A DNA stretch of 49,661 bases from positions 1 to 49,661 of the forward strand of contig NZ_WQPN01000113.1 in the NCBI RefSeq assembly GCF_018785315.1. The letters run 5' to 3'. Position numbers and translations under genes: made by a program. Numbering within the stretch: position 1 is the first letter of the stretch; each line of letters begins with the position of its first letter. Below, one piece after another: positions 42,464 through 49,661 of the stretch. The DNA comes from Clostridium sp. MCC353. GTDB taxonomy: Bacteria; Bacillota; Clostridia; Lachnospirales; Lachnospiraceae. The notes below the pieces were generated by a model. That model had not been told where the DNA came from, did no database searches, and saw nothing but the letters and a program-made list of their open reading frames with translations.

Positions 42464-43327
42464 GTGGAAAAAACATTTGAGGAGCGGCTTCAAGAAGCAA
42501 GACTGACTCGAACTGAGAGTAAAATTGCGAAATACTTTATCAAAAACAAGTCGATCCTCGCGTTTCAGTCCTTAAAAGTAATCGCTGCAGATTTGAATAT
42601 TAGTGACATCTCTATTGTCCGGTTTTCCAGGACCTTGGGATATGATGGCTTTGCTGATTTAAAGCGTCAGGTACAAGCTGAGCTTGCTTTGCTGATTGAT
42701 AAGAACCCGGAGGATGTCAACACACTGACAAAATTCACTTCCGGAATGGAGATGCGTCAATTTTTCCCATTGGAAAATACGGAGCAGATGAAAGACTTAT
42801 ACTGCGGCATGGTCCAGAAAACCATTGAACGCAACGAAATGGAGACATTTTCACAAGCGGCTGACTTGATGGTCCAGGGAAAGAGCCACTATATTGTTGG
42901 GTCTTTTTCCAGAATCGGCGCAGTCGAGACCTTATACACCCTCCTTCTCCCTATTCTGCCCAACCTATTCAAGCTGACCGAATGGGGATTTGAGGCTTCT
43001 TCCATTCTGGCCAATCTGAAAAAGGATGATTGTGTTATCCTTTTTAGTTTTGGGCGTTTATGCCGTTTAGAAAAAGAAGTTCTTATGGCTGTGAATCGAG
43101 AGCGTGCTAATCTCATTGTCATAACGGACAAAAAGGAAACTAACACCATTACCACTGCGGATGTAACCCTGTACTCCAAAGCAAACGCCGGGCTGCCCTT
43201 CTATTCCAATGTCAGTAACGCAGTAGTTTCAGAAATTCTTGCGGCCATAATTTCTCAAAAAACATGGGAAACCAGCCGTGAACGTTTAGCAAATGTGGAT
43301 ATGCTGATAGCATCCCTATCGAAATAG
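42464..43327 (+). CDS. RpiR-family transcriptional regulator
   Basis: 287 residues. The N-terminal RpiR helix-turn-helix (about 1-80; VIAADLNISDISIVRFSRTLGYDGFADLK) is followed by a C-terminal SIS sugar-phosphate-binding domain (about 110-255; SHYIVGSFSRIG, DCVILFSFGRLCRLEKEVLMAV). RpiR regulators respond to phosphosugars or sugar acids. GTG start at 42464, with AAAGGGG upstream. It is divergent from, and probably controls, the dehydrogenase-aldolase-transporter operon. Confidence 0.92.
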   Translation: MEKTFEERLQEARLTRTESKIAKYFIKNKSILAFQSLKVIAADLNISDISIVRFSRTLGYDGFADLKRQVQAELALLIDKNPEDVNTLTKFTSGMEMRQFFPLENTEQMKDLYCGMVQKTIERNEMETFSQAADLMVQGKSHYIVGSFSRIGAVETLYTLLLPILPNLFKLTEWGFEASSILANLKKDDCVILFSFGRLCRLEKEVLMAVNRERANLIVITDKKETNTITTADVTLYSKANAGLPFYSNVSNAVVSEILAAIISQKTWETSRERLANVDMLIASLSK

Positions 43328-43499
43328 TTTGGCAGACACCAGTAAAAAAAATCCCAGCAGACGCAGTTTTTTAACAGAACTTATTGCTGATAAATTCAAA
43401 TTACCGGATTTCTATGGTGTCTGTACAGGCTTAATTGCTGATGAACGTTTCCCCTGTATGAAACAATTGGCGGATATACAGAATCGTATTAGACCTTAA
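43328..43499 (+). pseudogene. Unrecognised coding remnant after rpiR
   Basis: A frame without its own start codon reads VWQTPVKKNPSRRSFLTELI, then ADKFKLPDFYGVCTGLIADE and RFPCMKQLADIQNRIRP, ending at 43497-43499. Composition is protein-like but I do not recognise a family. It may be the tail of a deleted gene or chance. Confidence 0.3.
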
Positions 43500-43575
43500 A
43501 ATAAAACCTATGAAATTATTGTCAAAGGCTAATTTGAATATTTAAAATCTATGTTGCATAATAGAGAAAATAAAA

Positions 43576-43617
43576 AGGTGCAAAGCCTTGATCTCTCTTA
43601 GACTTTTACACCTTTAA
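43576..43617. terminator. Stem-loop before the coiled-coil repeat gene end
   Basis: AAAAAGGTG-C-AAAG pairs with CTTTT-A-CACCTTT across a loop of about 17 bases. It lies just downstream of the leftward repeat gene, with A- and T-runs on both sides. Confidence 0.6.
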
Positions 43618-43631
43618 ATCTGTATTTAATA

Positions 43632-44165
43632 TCATGCCAATTTCTTCTCAAGGTCTGTGACCCGGTCCTGTAAATTAGTTACTAATTTCAATAGCAACAC
43701 TGTATTATCAGATTGCAGCAGCAATGTATCGTATTTTACATTAAGAGATTTTAGTATTTCGTTGTATTTATCAACAGCATTTTCTGCTCTTATTATTTCA
43801 TCATACAATTCCATTTTCAACAACTGCAAATCTTCCTTAGATGGCATGTGGCTTATATCTTCTTTGGTTGCCATTTGACTTAAATCTTCTTTGGCCGCCA
43901 TATGGCTTAAATCTTCTTTAGTTGCCATTTGACTTAAATCTTCTTTAGTTGCCATTTGACTTAAATCTTCTTTAGCCACCATATGGCTTAAATCTTCTTT
44001 GGTAGCCATTTGACTTAAATCTTCTTTAGCCACCATATGGCTTAAATCTTCTTTAGTTGCCATTTGACTTAAATCTTCTTTAGCCGCCATGTGGCTTAAA
44101 TCTTCTTTAGTCGCCATATTAACCATATTCGCTATAATAAAATCAAGCTTTTGCGAATCTGTCAT
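43632..44165 (-). CDS. Coiled-coil protein with eleven 9-residue KEDLS repeats
   Basis: 177 residues starting at 44165 behind GAGGGG; a longer frame to 44207 lacks a binding site. Residues 1-16 are MTDSQKLDFIIANMVN. Residues 17-115 are eleven tandem units M-(A/V/P)-(T/A/S)-K-E-D-(L/I)-(S/Q)-(H/Q/L), and the last ~60 residues form a heptad-like coiled coil ending TNLQDRVTDLEKKLA. The ends resemble small Lachnospiraceae coiled-coil proteins whose middle is normally short, so the repeats look like an expansion. No signal or membrane segment. Function unknown. AT-rich compared with neighbours. Confidence 0.75.
   Translation of the reverse strand: MTDSQKLDFIIANMVNMATKEDLSHMAAKEDLSQMATKEDLSHMVAKEDLSQMATKEDLSHMVAKEDLSQMATKEDLSQMATKEDLSHMAAKEDLSQMATKEDISHMPSKEDLQLLKMELYDEIIRAENAVDKYNEILKSLNVKYDTLLLQSDNTVLLLKLVTNLQDRVTDLEKKLA
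43821..44117 (-). repeat. 27-bp tandem repeat, eleven units
   Basis: Eleven 27-bp units in the coiled-coil gene. Units alternate between an ACTTAAATC-TTC-TTTAG type encoding ATKEDLS and a GCC-bearing type encoding AAKEDLS or VAKEDLS; the last two units have diverged most. Confidence 0.93.
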
Positions 44166-44305
44166 TGTATCCCCTCTTTCCTGCTCCAATAAATATCCTA
44201 TAAACAATGTAGCATATTCAGAGTGTAAAGTCTATTTATTTTTCAAGATGAATTGCTGAAAATATTTTATAATCATATATTCTTCCAGGCACCCCAAATC
44301 ACCAT

Positions 44306-44647
44306 TTACAGCCACTCGCCATCCTTTAGGCATACCGGCGGTGCAGTTCCAAGAAAAGCCGCCTTCATCTCTTTTATAAATATTTCAGCCCGCTCTATCC
44401 ACTGATTTTCTGCACGATTTCCGAATGCGCCCTGGTCTGCAGTGTTTTCAGCGTAATAACCGTCCCTTCATAAAGCCCGGTCCCCATCGCCAGCCCGATG
44501 CAGGCTGACTTTTGCGTCCTCTCTCCAGCCCGATGCTTCCCCAATTACAAGTGCAAGCAGAGCTCTCCGGACAAGGCTTGCGGAATTTAACTCACTCCAA
44601 TTCTCAAGTACATCCCTCTGCCGTCTCTCCCTGCTTTTAAGCCCTAA
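44306..44647 (-). pseudogene. Remnant gene with an in-frame TGA, unrecognised family
   Basis: Directly after the permease stop, one frame runs 113 codons to a TAA at 44308-44306, interrupted only by TGA at 44470-44468. Protein-like stretches include VLENWSELNSASLVRRALLA before the stop and YYAENTADQGAFGNRAENQW then IERAEIFIKEMKAAFLGTAP after it. No ATG/GTG/TTG start is available in frame before the TGA, so the 5' part is missing too. It is best explained as a decayed gene at the end of the ABC transporter operon. I do not recognise the family. Confidence 0.55.
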
Positions 44648-45484
44648 TTATTCTTTCACCCCCCCTTCCATAATCCCGCCCAGAATATTCTTCTGGAACA
44701 CCAACACCATAACCATCAGCGGCAGAACCGTTATCATACCCGCGGCCGCCACAACCCCAAACGGAATGGTATGGGTTGTCTGATACAAAGTCAGTCCCAC
44801 CACCACAGTCCGGTACTGCTCATACTGGTTCAGCACCTGGGACAAGAGGAAACGGTTCCATGCCCCGATAAAAACCAGAATGCTGATGGAAAAAATACTG
44901 GCTTTTAAAAGCGGGATAATGATATATACAAACAACTGGAACATATTGGCCCCGTCCAGTTTAGCGCTCTCTTCAAATGAAACCGGTATCCCCTTAAACA
45001 CGGCTGTCAAAAACCAGATCGTCATCGGCAGATCCAGAACCGACACGATCAGCGCCAGACCGATATGAGTATTCAAAAGCCCCAGCTTGCTGTACATTTT
45101 AAAAATGGGACTGATCAGTGTGATCGTAGGAAGCAGCGATATGGTCAGCACAAAGATTAAAAATACCTTTTTAAACCGGATATTCGTCCTGGTCAGCGCA
45201 TAAGAAGCCATACTTCCCGCCGTTATGCAGATCGCCACAGCGATGGTTGTGATCACAAAACTGTTGAATACATACCTAAGCAGCGGCTGCTGCACAAACG
45301 CCGCCACATAATTCTTCACGCTCCAGACCGAAGGCAGAATCCGCGGAGGAATCCGGCTCAGATCCGATTCCGCCATAAATGAAGCCGAAATCATATACAG
45401 CATCGGTGAAATCATCACAAATAAAAACGCGGCCACAAACAGCAGATAAACAAATTTCTTCCATCCCGTCATCTTCACGCCCAT
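44648..45484 (-). CDS. Sugar/glycerophosphodiester ABC transporter permease (MalG/UgpE type)
   Basis: A 278-residue permease with six helices and the EAA loop EESAKLDGANMFQLFVYIIIPLL. PIFKMYSKLGLLNTHIGLAL is typical of the MalG/UgpE side. The start follows the partner gene's stop directly (TAAATG), giving tight coupling. Likely forms the channel with the 45485-46363 protein. No ATPase gene is in the operon. The GDPD gene in the same operon points to glycerophosphodiesters as substrate. Confidence 0.88.
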   Translation of the reverse strand: MGVKMTGWKKFVYLLFVAAFLFVMISPMLYMISASFMAESDLSRIPPRILPSVWSVKNYVAAFVQQPLLRYVFNSFVITTIAVAICITAGSMASYALTRTNIRFKKVFLIFVLTISLLPTITLISPIFKMYSKLGLLNTHIGLALIVSVLDLPMTIWFLTAVFKGIPVSFEESAKLDGANMFQLFVYIIIPLLKASIFSISILVFIGAWNRFLLSQVLNQYEQYRTVVVGLTLYQTTHTIPFGVVAAAGMITVLPLMVMVLVFQKNILGGIMEGGVKE

Positions 45485-46363
45485 TTAAACACTTCCCTTC
45501 GTCTTTAAACTGTCCACAAAGAACAGGCTGATTCCCACGGATATGACCAGCATGAGCACCGACAAAGTCGCTCCGTATCCCGTGTTGCCATATGTAAAAT
45601 AAGTGTTGACCGCATACATGGACACCGTCTCCGTTCTCCCTGCCGGCCCGCCGCCCGTCATTGCCACAATCAGGTCATAAACCCTCATGGCAGAAATAAT
45701 CCGAAACAGCACCGTAACCGACATGGTAGATTTGATCAGAGGCAGGGTAATCTTCCAGTACTGCTGCCATTTGCTGGCTCCGTCGATCTGGGCCGCCTCA
45801 TAGTAATCTTTGGATATGGTCAAAAGTCCCGAAAGAAGCAGCAGCGACATATAGGGCGTATTCTTCCAGATATCCGCAATGAGAATAGAAAGTCTGGAAA
45901 GCCATTCATTGCCCAGCCAGTTGAGGGGCGCATCGATCAGATTCATCACCTGCATCACGAAATTTACCAGCCCGTTCTGTGAGAAAAACTGGGTCCAGAC
46001 AATACCCGATACAACCGTGGGAATCGCCCATGGAATCAGGATTGCAGTTCTAATCAGCCCCTGTCCCGGTATCTTCCGGTTCATCACCAGCGCCAGGCAC
46101 ATGCCGATGATCAGTTCAATAAAAACCGATACTCCGGTAAATGCCAGGGTCCACCACAAGGTATCCCAAAAATGTTCATCCTGAAATGCACGGATATAAT
46201 TCTTAACCCCCACAAATTTTGCTCCCAAAGCCGCAGTCTGGGTCCTGATCTCGAAAAAGCTCTGATAGATCGTATTTACCGCCGGATAAACAATCATAAC
46301 AGCGATCAAAACCACACTGGGCAGAAGCAGAAAATATCCAATTCTGGTACTTTTTCGTTCCAT
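45485..46363 (-). CDS. Sugar/glycerophosphodiester ABC transporter permease (MalF/UgpA type)
   Basis: A 292-residue permease with six helices and the EAA loop YYEAAQIDGASKWQQYWKITLP. The N-terminal YFLLLPSVVLIAVMIVYPAVNTIYQSF and MTGGGPAGRTETVSMYAVNTYF are characteristic of MalF/UgpA-type proteins. GGAGAAG precedes the start, 23 bases after the binding-protein gene. Confidence 0.89.
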   Translation of the reverse strand: MERKSTRIGYFLLLPSVVLIAVMIVYPAVNTIYQSFFEIRTQTAALGAKFVGVKNYIRAFQDEHFWDTLWWTLAFTGVSVFIELIIGMCLALVMNRKIPGQGLIRTAILIPWAIPTVVSGIVWTQFFSQNGLVNFVMQVMNLIDAPLNWLGNEWLSRLSILIADIWKNTPYMSLLLLSGLLTISKDYYEAAQIDGASKWQQYWKITLPLIKSTMSVTVLFRIISAMRVYDLIVAMTGGGPAGRTETVSMYAVNTYFTYGNTGYGATLSVLMLVISVGISLFFVDSLKTKGSV

Positions 46364-46386
46364 GGGCTTCTCCTTTTTCTTTAAAA

Positions 46387-47688
46387 TTACTGGATGACCT
46401 GTTTCACCTGCTTCACAATCTTATCCGCACTGTCCGCCGGCGTGCTCATACCCGTGATCACACTATGGATTTCCAGCTGCATAATGCCCGAAATCTCCGC
46501 ATAATACGGCGACTGGGGTCTTGGCCTGGAATGGTCAAGGGCCTTCAAATACTGAGGCATCTCCGCCTTTTTCGCCAGGATCTCCGGATCTTCAAAAACC
46601 TTTTTAAGGGTCGGCTTAATATCCACCAGGTCAAAAGCGGTCATCTGGCTTTCATAATTGGCTCTGAACCTGGCGAATTCAACCGCTTCCGCCTGGTGCT
46701 TTGAAAAACTGGATACCATAACTCCCCAGCCCCCCAGACATCCGTCTCCCGGCAGAGGCGCAAGCATCATATTGCCCGCGACTTTGGAAGTTTCCGCATC
46801 GTTAAACGGTCCATATCCGCTGAGCCAGTCTCTCGCAAACACCGCATTTCCCGCGCAGACCACATCTCTCGCTTCCTTTGTTCCAAATGTCTCGATTCCC
46901 GGCGCAGTCAGCCCGTCATCCATCATTTTTTTCATATCTGCCAGCGTCTCTTCCAAGAGAGCCTGGTCAATGGCGCTGGTTCCGTCGTCATTTATAACGC
47001 GTCCGCCCTTTTCCCAATACATCTCCAGCATGGAACCTGTCAGACTTTCGGCCTGTTTCCAGTAGGAAACGAATCCTTTCAAATCAGGGTTCCCCTCTTT
47101 TTCAACAATCTCTGCGGCAGTCTCTTTCAGCTCTGCCCATGTCTTTGGAACTTCCTTCCCATACTTTTCCAGGAGATCTTTTCTGTAGTATAACCCGCCT
47201 GCGTCAGACATAAATGGGAGCCCATAAGTTTTTCCCTGAAGCTGGAAGGCGCTTAATGGGCCTGACAAATATTCCCCCAGTTCCCCCTCTGTCAGATACT
47301 CGTCAAATGGAATCACCCATCCCGCGGAGGCGAAGATCGGAGGCCAGACCACATCTCCCGCAAACACATCTATGGACGCATCCCCTGCCTGCAAGACCGT
47401 ATTGATCGTCTTTAAACGGTCGTTAGAAGAATCCGGCAGTTCCACATAGTTGATCTTAATATCCGGATGAGAGGCTTCAAATGCCGCCACAATCGTAGAT
47501 TCCACCTTGTTGTCATCCGGCCTGCCATAATAATTGACCGTAACCGGGCTGCCGCTTTTGGAACCTGACTTCTCTTCTGTTTTGGAAACTGCCGGGTCAG
47601 CCGTGCCGGAACCGCCTTTTTGCCCGCATCCCGCGGTTAAGGCCACTGATACTAATATAGCTGCCGCCATCCATCTTTTCTTGTTCAT
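46387..47688 (-). CDS. ABC transporter substrate-binding lipoprotein (UgpB/MalE type)
   Basis: A 433-residue binding protein. The signal peptide ends LTAGC with lipid-carrying Cys21; a Gly/Ser/Lys linker follows, then the type-1 fold beginning VTVNYYGRPDDNKVESTIV and ending DKIVKQVKQVIQ. NVFAGDVVWPPIFASAGWV-like and GLPFMSDAGGLYYRKDLLEKYGK segments are normal for extracellular family-1 binding proteins. AGGAGAAG precedes the start. Delivers substrate to the two following permeases; with the upstream phosphodiesterase it resembles an ugp system. Confidence 0.9.
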   Translation of the reverse strand: MNKKRWMAAAILVSVALTAGCGQKGGSGTADPAVSKTEEKSGSKSGSPVTVNYYGRPDDNKVESTIVAAFEASHPDIKINYVELPDSSNDRLKTINTVLQAGDASIDVFAGDVVWPPIFASAGWVIPFDEYLTEGELGEYLSGPLSAFQLQGKTYGLPFMSDAGGLYYRKDLLEKYGKEVPKTWAELKETAAEIVEKEGNPDLKGFVSYWKQAESLTGSMLEMYWEKGGRVINDDGTSAIDQALLEETLADMKKMMDDGLTAPGIETFGTKEARDVVCAGNAVFARDWLSGYGPFNDAETSKVAGNMMLAPLPGDGCLGGWGVMVSSFSKHQAEAVEFARFRANYESQMTAFDLVDIKPTLKKVFEDPEILAKKAEMPQYLKALDHSRPRPQSPYYAEISGIMQLEIHSVITGMSTPADSADKIVKQVKQVIQ

Positions 47689-47731
47689 TTTCTTCTCCTA
47701 TTCTGCCGCTTTTCGCGGCCCGGTCATCTGT

Positions 47732-48532
47732 TTATGCGTTTCTCTTCTCTATGTAATTCCTCAACAGCAGCGGCCAGTCTGTCTGAATGATGTCATACCC
47801 CTTATCCAAAAGCCAGCCCCAGGCTTCATCCATATCGGACAAAATAGCGCTGTTATCGTCATGTCCCGCTGTCAGTTTTATCGTATCATTTAACGTAATG
47901 GCATTAACCCAAAGCTTTTTCTGCTGCCTGTGCATCTCCCCAATAAATTTTTCCGATGTAAAAATGCTGTCCTCCGTTTCAAAGATCACTTCCGCCCCAT
48001 AAAGATTCACCCCATACTGCTTCACAAAGTCCAATTTCGCCGGATCCCTCAAAATCGGCAGATACATGAGCTGCGGCCCTGAAGCTTCCAAAATCTCAAG
48101 CTCTTCCTTCTCAGGATGGCTCTTTAAAATGACCTGGTCATTCATCTGATGCCTGTTCAGCACCTGAATGATATCCTTCCAGTAAAACCAGCTCCTGTCA
48201 ATGTTAATCAGACATTGACGGCCCTTAAAATGTTCCAGCACATCGTCCAGGGCATTAACAGGTTCTAAAACCCGTTCCTGCATTCCGTTAATAAATCTGA
48301 GTTCCTTCACCTGATTTGTAGTCATGGTTCTGATATCCTGACTGGTCCCTACCAGACCCGGTTCCTGTCCGTTATGAAACGTAAAAAAATCCCCATCCCT
48401 TGTCTGGATCACATCCACTTCCAGAATATCGGCTCCATGCAGCAGCGCATTCTCGTAAGCCCCTATGGTATTCTGTATGATGTTAGCGCCTGATGTTCCA
48501 CGGTGAGCTGCTATCAACACTTCTTTCTTCAT
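47732..48532 (-). CDS. Glycerophosphodiester phosphodiesterase (GDPD family)
   Basis: 266 residues. Hydrolyses glycerophosphodiesters, the deacylated phospholipid headgroups, to glycerol 3-phosphate and an alcohol. The signature is IAAHRGTSGANIIQNT near the N-terminus, with the His-Arg pair, followed by LEVDVIQTRDGDFFTFHNG with metal-binding Glu/Asp and the catalytic His. The start at 48532 has GGAGGG supplied by the repeat upstream; the frame opens at 48571. No signal peptide, so it is cytosolic and would act on material imported by the co-encoded ABC transporter. First gene of the operon. Confidence 0.9.
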   Translation of the reverse strand: MKKEVLIAAHRGTSGANIIQNTIGAYENALLHGADILEVDVIQTRDGDFFTFHNGQEPGLVGTSQDIRTMTTNQVKELRFINGMQERVLEPVNALDDVLEHFKGRQCLINIDRSWFYWKDIIQVLNRHQMNDQVILKSHPEKEELEILEASGPQLMYLPILRDPAKLDFVKQYGVNLYGAEVIFETEDSIFTSEKFIGEMHRQQKKLWVNAITLNDTIKLTAGHDDNSAILSDMDEAWGWLLDKGYDIIQTDWPLLLRNYIEKRNA

Positions 48533-48540
48533 ATAAATCC

Positions 48541-48630
48541 CTCCATACCGGAGCATTTTATGCACAGGCACGCGCTGAAAATTTCAAATTCCCAGCTGCG
48601 AATCAAATTTGTGGCTCCGGCACAAATTTG
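48541..48630 (-). repeat. Dispersed intergenic repeat, copy C, with extra hairpin
   Basis: Read leftward, CAGCGCGTGCCTGTGCATAA then AATGCTCCGGTATGGAGG ends at the GDPD ribosome binding site. Copies A (19314-19375) and B (29314-29410) share this pattern. At 48604-48630 a perfect 10-bp hairpin (CAAATTTGTG / CACAAATTTG, loop GCTCCGG) precedes it. The remaining interval to 49000 is AT-rich; I see nothing else in it. Confidence 0.7.
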
Positions 48631-49000
48631 GGCGAATCAATAATCTATGAGAGACTATTTTTTACACCAATCCCGTTTTTATTCTTTATATTGCATAGTA
48701 TAATCCATAAATTGGAACGTGTCAATATTATTTCAGAATAATATAAAAATTAATCCCATTTCTTTTCCGGATATTGCTGGTATTCAGCATATAATCGCTT
48801 ATTTTCGCAATTGGTACGTTCTATTATATGGTATTCAAAAATCCTTTTTTCGTATCTTATTAATTTTTATAGCAATGTAAAAATACATCCCAGAGAAAAA
48901 AGTTATATCCCAGGCTGCATTTTGAAAATACCAGGGCGTGTTTGAACATTGCTTTCTGTCACACTCCTGAACGCCTGCAAACAGCCTTCCTCTATAAAAT

Positions 49001-49033
49001 AAAAACAGGCTGTCTTCAAATAGAAAACAGCCC
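49001..49033 (-). terminator. Terminator of the Rpn-family gene
   Basis: Leftward GGCTGT / ACAGCC stem around a 13-base loop, followed by TGTTTTTATTTT, about 45 bases after the stop codon of the last gene. Confidence 0.75.
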
Positions 49034-49076
49034 GAATTGGTCCTTTTTTAAGGCAGATCTATATACCGCCGGAATA

Positions 49077-49661
49077 TCACTTCATATACTTCTCAATCAT
49101 CTTTTCCTTAAATTCCTCATCTGTCTCCAGACGGTCAAGTTCCTCCTGTCCAATGCCATCCTTCAGCATCGATTTGATCAGACGCAGCATCATCTGTAAT
49201 CCCTCGGCCCTTCCTTCTTCCCGCCCCTTATTAATAAAAGCATTCCTGATCGTTGTCTCATCCGATAATCTCATCTCTTCTTTCAGGTATCTGTACCGCA
49301 GTTCCTGATCTGAATTGATCTTCCCCATCTCTTCTACCGCTGCTTTCATATATTCATTCTTCTCAGCCATCTCTCTCAACACCTTCCAATCTTTCGCCGA
49401 TATCAGCTTTGCCCACTTATAAACCTCTTCTTCGTTCTCCTCTTTGGAGGTCCGATCCAGTTGATTTAAGTATAACATGCGCAAACTCAGCTTGTCACTA
49501 TATATGACGTGCGTTTTCTCATCCATTAGCCGGATAACCGAGTAATAATGATCTGCATGAGGCAGGTCAAACCCTAAAATACCTATATGGATACACTCCT
49601 CCAGTTTGGAATAATCCTCCCCTTTTGAAAAATCATCAATATACATCTTGCTCAAATAGAA
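49077..49661 (-). CDS. Rpn-family recombination-promoting nuclease / putative transposase (5' end outside window)
   Basis: The frame is open to the window edge, so only the C-terminal ~194 residues are present. The IHIGILGFDLP region, the LSLRMLYLNQLD segment and the tail GREEGRAEGLQMMLRLIKSM with acidic-basic helices are characteristic of Rpn/YhgA-like PD-(D/E)XK proteins, which promote RecA-independent recombination in E. coli and are multicopy in Lachnospiraceae. The catalytic N-terminal nuclease residues are outside the window. A terminator follows the stop. Confidence 0.83.
   Translation of the reverse strand, partial: FYLSKMYIDDFSKGEDYSKLEECIHIGILGFDLPHADHYYSVIRLMDEKTHVIYSDKLSLRMLYLNQLDRTSKEENEEEVYKWAKLISAKDWKVLREMAEKNEYMKAAVEEMGKINSDQELRYRYLKEEMRLSDETTIRNAFINKGREEGRAEGLQMMLRLIKSMLKDGIGQEELDRLETDEEFKEKMIEKYMK

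Noticed and set aside
43821-44117. CRISPR array from the 27-bp repeats
   Set aside because: There are no unique spacers; the repeats are contiguous and encode a regular 9-residue protein repeat.
44468-44470. Selenocysteine reading of the in-frame TGA in the remnant gene
   Set aside because: No start codon precedes it, no obvious stem-loop of the bacterial SECIS type follows at the right distance, and no selenoprotein family is recognised.
48640-49000. Possible insertion-sequence remnant near the Rpn-family gene
   Set aside because: No terminal inverted repeats, target duplication or transposase-like frame could be found in the AT-rich interval.

Overview
The window looks like the chromosome of an anaerobic, spore-forming Firmicute of the Lachnospiraceae (Clostridium cluster XIVa; a Hungatella/Enterocloster-like gut bacterium). 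This is inferred from AGGAGG-type ribosome binding sites, T-box and FMN leader RNAs, sporulation-linked genes (GerMN lipoprotein, SpmB), LplB/LplC-type sugar ABC transporters paired with membrane-bound AraC regulators, and DUF6128- and Rpn-like genes typical of that family. No 16S rRNA, tRNA, prophage, complete insertion sequence or CRISPR array was seen.

Layout. 1-1261: 3'-truncated gene ending in a 12-residue tandem repeat, leftward. 1.4-2.1 kb: nagB. 2.2-13.8 kb: catabolic locus, in which a leftward membrane-sensor AraC regulator faces a long rightward operon (two LplB/LplC permeases, a lipoprotein binding protein, two Gfo/Idh/MocA oxidoreductases, a sugar isomerase/epimerase, a Cys-type sulfatase and a zinc methyltransferase-like UroD-family protein). 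13.9-16.7 kb: oleate hydratase, a small unknown protein and a TetR regulator. 16.7-21.8 kb: leftward housekeeping run metG (T-box controlled), traX-like, tatD, rsmA. 21.9-27.5 kb: a large chondroitin ABC lyase-like lipoprotein, divergent from a DUF885 lipoprotein. 27.6-30.8 kb: GerMN lipoprotein, MarR, SpmB, ArsC-like protein and a divergent sirtuin. 30.9-33.1 kb: AT-rich islet with a broken P-loop kinase, a 53-residue membrane protein, VanZ and an HTH-methyltransferase fusion. 33.2-34.9 kb: membrane zincin and TPR protein. 35.0-39.1 kb: riboflavin operon ribD-ribE-ribBA-ribH behind an FMN riboswitch. 39.2-43.3 kb: SLC13 transporter, HpcH aldolase and a 3-hydroxyacid dehydrogenase divergent from an RpiR regulator. 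43.6-44.6 kb: coiled-coil repeat protein and a gene remnant. 44.6-48.5 kb: UgpB/A/E-like ABC transporter with a glycerophosphodiesterase. 49.1 kb to the end: Rpn-family nuclease/transposase fragment.

Taken together, the genes suggest a bacterium feeding on sulfated host or dietary glycans. The chondroitin lyase would act outside the cell. The Lpl-type transporter would import oligosaccharides, and the sulfatase, isomerase and oxidoreductases would process them. NagB may drain amino-sugar phosphate into glycolysis. The least understood part is the sulfatase / UroD-like / paired Gfo-Idh operon. Several short dispersed repeats also deserve attention, notably a family lying upstream of genes and in two of three copies supplying the Shine-Dalgarno sequence.
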